From JAHHUH01 sp045123075 (GTDB taxonomy: Bacteria > Bacillota > Negativicutes > Acidaminococcales > Acidaminococcaceae), in contig JBGVIJ010000001.1 in the NCBI GenBank assembly GCA_045123075.1, forward strand, positions 1-34,032: DNA of 34,032 nt. The letters are read 5' to 3'. Shown piece after piece: positions 30,500 through 34,032 of the stretch (its first letter is position 1; every line of letters starts with the position of its first letter). A program made the translations under genes and the position numbers. Under the pieces are notes generated by a model. That model worked only from the letters and a program-made list of their open reading frames with translations, was not told where the DNA came from and searched no databases.

Positions 30500-31654
30500 T
30501 TGTTTAGTAAAAAGAATTTACAAATCATAGCTTACTGCCTTGCGTCCGTATTTGCTACCTTATGTTTTGTAGGTTGGCAAATGGAGCAAATAACAGGTAA
30601 CGCAGCAGATACTTTAAAGTTCCTGCGTGCTATGTATGTAATAAAGCATAATTTTGATGGCAAGGTTGACAATGCTAAGCTTTTCGACGGAGCCATCGAT
30701 GGTATGGTGAAATCTTTAGATGATCCTTACACAGTTTATTTAGATAAGAAAGCTTTTGCTGATTTAAGTGAAGCAACCATTGGTAGCTTTGGTGGCATTG
30801 GTATTGTTTTTGGTAAACGTGATGATGATTACGTGGTAATCTCTGCGTTGCCCGATAACCCCGGTGCTTTAGCTGGCATTAAAGGCGGCGATAAAATTAT
30901 CGAAGTTGATGGCAAGCCTACTAAGGATATGAACATGGAAGAAGTAGCTACGAAGATTCGTGGCGAAATTGATAGCGAAGTTACCTTGAAGCTTCTTGAT
31001 AAAGAAGGCAAGGAAAAAACTGTACGCGTTATCCGTAAGGAAATTAAAACTCAATCTGTTGGGGCGGAGATGTTGCCCGATTCCAAGATTGGCTATATTC
31101 GCGTAGGAATGTTCAACGAAAAAACCGGTGTTGATTTTGATAAAGCCTACGAAAAATTGGAAAAGGAAGGTATGCAAGCTACCATCCTTGACCTGCGTGG
31201 GAATCCCGGTGGTGTTCTTGATGACGGTGTTGCCGTTGCTAAGAAGTTCGTTCCGAAAGGACCTATCGTTTCCATTATTTATAACGATGGCAGTCAATTT
31301 GTAGAGAACTCTGATTTGCCTAAGATTAAGTATCCTTTGGCAGTGCTTGTTGATGGTGGCAGTGCATCTGCTTCTGAAATCGTTGCAGGCGCAATCAAAG
31401 ACACTAAGTCCGGCAAACTTTTTGGCACTAAAACCTTTGGTAAAGGTAGCGTGCAAGGCGTTTATCGTTTGGACGCTGCTACTGCAATCAAAGTTACTAC
31501 TGCCAAATACTACACTCCTTCCGGCGTATCCATCCACAATGTGGGTATTGAACCTGATGTTGTAGTGGAACTTCCTGAAAATGCAACTGAAGACGTGCAA
31601 CTGAAAGCTGCTGAAAAATATTTGCAGGAAGAATTAAGCAAACGAGGTGAATAA
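30500..31654 (+). CDS. ctpA: Carboxyl-terminal processing peptidase (CtpA/Prc family, S41)
   Basis: A periplasmic serine peptidase that trims C termini of envelope proteins, including wall hydrolases. A signal anchor (IIAYCLASVFATLCFVGW, about residues 9-26) is followed by the S41 N-terminal helix region, a PDZ domain (GGIGIVFGKRDDD to LKLLDKEGK, about 98-170) and the catalytic domain. The Ser-Lys dyad is S290 in GGSASASEI and K315 in TFGKGSVQ, spaced 25 apart as in Bacillus CtpB. The start is TTG 30500, 8 bases after GGGGG; frames from 30476 include that site. It follows the M23 gene by 30 bases, suggesting they share a message and that CtpA may regulate the hydrolase. Confidence 0.94.
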   Translation: MFSKKNLQIIAYCLASVFATLCFVGWQMEQITGNAADTLKFLRAMYVIKHNFDGKVDNAKLFDGAIDGMVKSLDDPYTVYLDKKAFADLSEATIGSFGGIGIVFGKRDDDYVVISALPDNPGALAGIKGGDKIIEVDGKPTKDMNMEEVATKIRGEIDSEVTLKLLDKEGKEKTVRVIRKEIKTQSVGAEMLPDSKIGYIRVGMFNEKTGVDFDKAYEKLEKEGMQATILDLRGNPGGVLDDGVAVAKKFVPKGPIVSIIYNDGSQFVENSDLPKIKYPLAVLVDGGSASASEIVAGAIKDTKSGKLFGTKTFGKGSVQGVYRLDAATAIKVTTAKYYTPSGVSIHNVGIEPDVVVELPENATEDVQLKAAEKYLQEELSKRGE

Positions 31655-31655
31655 A

Positions 31656-32006
31656 ATGATATTTGTTTGTTACCCCAAATGCACTACTTGCCAAAAGGCA
31701 GAAAAATATTTACAAGCAAAAGGCGTAGAATTTACTGTACGCCATATTAAAGAAGACAAGCCTACTTTGGAAGAGCTTACTGCTTGGTATAAATTGAGCG
31801 GTTTGCCCTTAAAACGTTTCTTTAACACCAGCGGTTTACTTTATAAAGAGTTGAAGCTTAAAGATAAGTTGCCTACTATGAGTGAAGAAGAACAACTCCA
31901 ACTTTTGGCAACTGATGGTATGCTCGTTAAGCGTCCGTTGATTGTAACTGATGAGTTTGTTTTGGCAGGCTTCAAAGAAAAAGAATGGCAAGCTAAAGGC
32001 TTATAA
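31656..32006 (+). CDS. ArsC/Spx family thioredoxin-fold protein (YusI-like)
   Basis: A 116-residue thioredoxin-fold protein with CTTC (a CxxC) in YPKCTTCQKAEKYLQ near the N terminus, the RHIKEDKPTLEEL turn and the C-terminal LVKRPLIVTDEFVLAGFKEKEW that mark ArsC/Spx proteins. Many genomes annotate it as arsenate reductase, but arsenate reduction is not certain. The start is ATG 31656, with AGGTG 6 bases upstream, inside the end of the ctpA frame. It is the last gene of the plus-strand block. It could be a Spx-like stress regulator or a thiol oxidoreductase. Confidence 0.85.
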   Translation: MIFVCYPKCTTCQKAEKYLQAKGVEFTVRHIKEDKPTLEELTAWYKLSGLPLKRFFNTSGLLYKELKLKDKLPTMSEEEQLQLLATDGMLVKRPLIVTDEFVLAGFKEKEWQAKGL

Positions 32007-32009
32007 GCA

Positions 32010-32051
32010 AAAAATTAGCATCTATCTTCGAGAGAAGATAGATGCTTTTTT
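32010..32051. terminator. Bidirectional terminator between convergent units
   Basis: A perfect 12-bp stem AGCATCTATCTT/AAGATAGATGCT (32017-32028 with 32035-32046) with a 6-base loop has TTTTTT after it on the plus strand and A-rich sequence before it, which is a T-run on the minus strand. Confidence 0.9.
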
Positions 32052-32055
32052 AGTG

Positions 32056-32793
32056 CTATTTTTTAGGTTTTGCGATTAACCATTGTTTATTTTGGTCAGC
32101 TTTTTTGAAAAGTTGGTGGTCAAACCACATATAGAAGAAGCGTTCTGCACTGAGGATGTTGTAACCATCTTGAAGATGGTCGGAGGTATCAAAGGGATCT
32201 GCCATAAAGAGAACATCGTCGCCTGTATGTTTAGTTCCCATGGAATCATAACCCATGATTACACGCCAATGTCCGCCCCAATCAACATTTTCTACGATGA
32301 TGGGAGTGTTGTCTTTTAAATTGGTAGTAACAAATTTAAGGAAGTCTTCGTAAGTTTCAGGAGCGATGTTTTTAACGGAAGATCTTGTTTCCCAACCAAT
32401 GTGGTCAAAATATTTAACCATTTCTTTGGTGGTTGTACCATTAAATTTGTTGGTGCCCATAATCTTGGCGATTTCCATTTCTTTATGCAAAGGTTGACCA
32501 TTAAAATGTTGTACAACCATATTTGCTGCAACAGGACCACAGGTGTAACCAGTGTTTTGTTGTTGAGTTTTAAAGTTGCTAAGAATGATTAAATTTTCAT
32601 TGGATTTCATATTATAGATATCCAGTTGCGGGAAGTAGGGGGAGTTTTTAATATCTACTTTGCCAATAAATTGTTTAGCTCCGCCCGGTTCTTCTTCGGA
32701 AGCGAAAAGAGAGTTGCTATTGAGGGTTGCCCACAAGCCGCCCATTAAAGCAATGCAACCTAAAGTTAAAAGAATAGATTTTATTTTACTCAT
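32056..32793 (-). CDS. Secreted C39-like (papain-fold) cysteine peptidase
   Basis: After a signal peptide (KSILLTLGCIALMGGLWATL, about residues 5-24), the protein has QQQNTGYTCGPVAANMVVQHF with catalytic Cys85 preceded by a Gln that would form the oxyanion hole, and GGHWRVIMGYD with catalytic His175, followed by FMADPFD. This is the pattern of C39 bacteriocin-processing-type peptidases and phytochelatin synthase-like proteins, though without a transporter. The 245-residue protein is thus predicted to cut peptides outside the cytoplasm; its substrate is unknown. The ATG overlaps the cca stop by 8 bases, so the two are translationally coupled. The bidirectional terminator follows. Confidence 0.85.
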   Translation of the reverse strand: MSKIKSILLTLGCIALMGGLWATLNSNSLFASEEEPGGAKQFIGKVDIKNSPYFPQLDIYNMKSNENLIILSNFKTQQQNTGYTCGPVAANMVVQHFNGQPLHKEMEIAKIMGTNKFNGTTTKEMVKYFDHIGWETRSSVKNIAPETYEDFLKFVTTNLKDNTPIIVENVDWGGHWRVIMGYDSMGTKHTGDDVLFMADPFDTSDHLQDGYNILSAERFFYMWFDHQLFKKADQNKQWLIAKPKK

Positions 32794-34032
32794 CGTTATT
32801 TCCTTTCAGTGTTTTTTGTAAATGTTTTTGCATGGCTGTAAGTAGTGCTTCCTTTTCATTAGGAAGGTTGCCACTTTGCACTCGTTCTAATAAATAGGAA
32901 AGAGCATTTTTTATTTGCTCTCTTGGGATAATTTCCAGTAAGTCCCTACCGCTGATGGCAAGGTCGCTATTTGCAACGGGCATCTTTTCACGGGCAAGTT
33001 CTATTACTTGCTCACCTAAGGATCTGCCATTTTCCATAAGAGCAGGATTTTTGCGAGCGTGGGTTGCTTCCATATCAGCAAGGAAAACTTCTACCAATTG
33101 TTTATAAGCATAGGTAAGTTCAGCTTGATTACGGAAGGTTCCGCTGATTGCTTCGCTACGTACCCAACGGAGCAAGGTTTTTTCTCCGGAAATTAGCATT
33201 GGTGCAAAACGCATATGTTCTGCTACCAGCCAGGTTACTAATTTACTGAACTTATCCGGATAGCGGAGACGCTTCATAATTTGCACTGTAAGCTCTGCAC
33301 TTTTAGCTTCGTGGCCGTGGTCAGAAGGTTGTCCTTCTTTGTTCAGCTTGCGTACATCAGGCAAACCTTTACCAACATCGTGTAAGAGTAATGACCAGCG
33401 AATCTCCAAGTCTTGGGGACTGTTATCAATAGCGGTAAGAGTATGCTCCCAAGTATCGTAAGGATGGAAGCGTGGGTTTTGGTGCAAGCCTGCAAGGTGT
33501 TCTAGTTCGGGCAAGATGGGGAGCTCAGTGTAAGCACCGTTTTCTTTTACACGACAGCTTGCGCTTGCTAAACCTGTAGCTAAAAATAACATCAAGCCTT
33601 TGCCTGCAAATTTACCCATAAGCATTTTATCAAGCTCTTTCTTCACTCGTTCAAGTGAAAGTCCAGCGCAACGTTCTGTGGGAAATTTAAAGTTCTGTTC
33701 CAAACGGTAAGGAGTGTCTTCCATTCCGAAGGCAGGGAGTAAATCTTCTTCCTGTTCGTAATTGAAGCCAAGCTGTGCTACAAAACGACAAGCTCTAAAC
33801 ATGCGCAAAGCATCTTCTTGGTAGCGAAGCTTCGATTTGCCAACGGTACGGAGTACTTTGTTTTGCAAATCTTCTTGTCCGCCAAAGTAATCGTAGAGCT
33901 GACCGTTAATGTTCAATGCCATAGCGTTGACTGTAAAATCGCGACGACTTAAATCTTCACGCAAGGTTTCGCAATACCACACTTGTTCCGGCTTGTGAGC
34001 GTCTGCACCGTAGGACTCACCTCGGAAGGTAG
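32786..34032 (-). CDS. cca: CCA tRNA nucleotidyltransferase with HD domain (partial, N terminus outside window)
   Basis: This enzyme adds or repairs the CCA end of tRNAs. The frame is open to the right edge, so the true start lies outside. The visible N-terminal segment TFRGESYGADAHKPEQ and then LREDLSRRDFTVNAMAL is the nucleotidyltransferase core after the missing DxD. The neck and body follow (ALRMFRACRFVAQLGF). An HD domain is present (LLLHDVGKGLPD, about 190 residues from the C end), which gives some family members phosphohydrolase activity. The stop overlaps the start of the C39-like peptidase by 8 bases. Confidence 0.94.
   Translation of the reverse strand, partial: TFRGESYGADAHKPEQVWYCETLREDLSRRDFTVNAMALNINGQLYDYFGGQEDLQNKVLRTVGKSKLRYQEDALRMFRACRFVAQLGFNYEQEEDLLPAFGMEDTPYRLEQNFKFPTERCAGLSLERVKKELDKMLMGKFAGKGLMLFLATGLASASCRVKENGAYTELPILPELEHLAGLHQNPRFHPYDTWEHTLTAIDNSPQDLEIRWSLLLHDVGKGLPDVRKLNKEGQPSDHGHEAKSAELTVQIMKRLRYPDKFSKLVTWLVAEHMRFAPMLISGEKTLLRWVRSEAISGTFRNQAELTYAYKQLVEVFLADMEATHARKNPALMENGRSLGEQVIELAREKMPVANSDLAISGRDLLEIIPREQIKNALSYLLERVQSGNLPNEKEALLTAMQKHLQKTLKGNNDE

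Noticed and set aside
1..34032. CRISPR array, insertion sequence or prophage
   Set aside because: No regularly spaced repeats, transposase, integrase or phage structural genes were seen.

Overview
The window looks like chromosomal housekeeping DNA from a low-to-mid-GC Firmicute, most likely a diderm Negativicute of the Acidaminococcaceae/Phascolarctobacterium kind. This is inferred from Firmicute gene order (decarboxylase-tmk-holB-ricT-trmN6-rsmI-metG-tatD; hpf-secA-prfB), a Selenomonas-type lysine/ornithine decarboxylase of the kind that supplies polyamines for peptidoglycan, and a csaB/ftsEX/murein hydrolase/ctpA envelope cluster. No rRNA is present to confirm it.

Left part (1-15.4 kb, almost all minus strand): a partial winged-helix gene; a secreted P1-type peptidase; then, read on the minus strand, a conserved operon of PLP decarboxylase, thymidylate kinase, DNA polymerase delta-prime, RicT, TrmN6, RsmI, MetG and TatD. 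This operon is interrupted between trmN6 and rsmI by an AT-rich island (about 5.3-6.97 kb). The island holds a small SANT/Myb-like protein gene, an AbiF/Abi_2 HEPN protein, and directly downstream a separate small RNA unit with its own sigma70-type promoter, a GNRA-capped hairpin and a terminator. Upstream lie a second, alanine-racemase-fold decarboxylase, serS, and a thioredoxin-reductase-like flavoprotein that lacks both the CxxC pair and the NADPH-binding motif.

Middle (15.4-20.1 kb): a tRNA Lys-Glu-Val cluster; a small HD-GYP protein on the minus strand; divergently from it a strongly promoted structured RNA of about 228 nt with paired ends, which I cannot assign with certainty; then two near-identical tandem lipoprotein amino-acid-binding proteins, the first closed by its own terminator, the second leading into permease and ATPase genes.

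Right part (20.1-32 kb, plus strand): long-form hibernation factor, secA, prfB (without the usual frameshift), then a DUF5693-like membrane protein, csaB, ftsE, ftsX, an EnvC-like M23 hydrolase with intact metal ligands, ctpA and an ArsC/Spx-family protein. This block combines protein export, S-layer-type wall-polymer pyruvylation and division-linked wall cutting. It converges on a minus-strand pair: a secreted C39-like cysteine peptidase and the CCA-adding enzyme, which runs off the right edge.

The most interesting items are the AbiF-small RNA cassette inserted in a conserved operon and the unassigned structured RNA at 16.59-16.82 kb.
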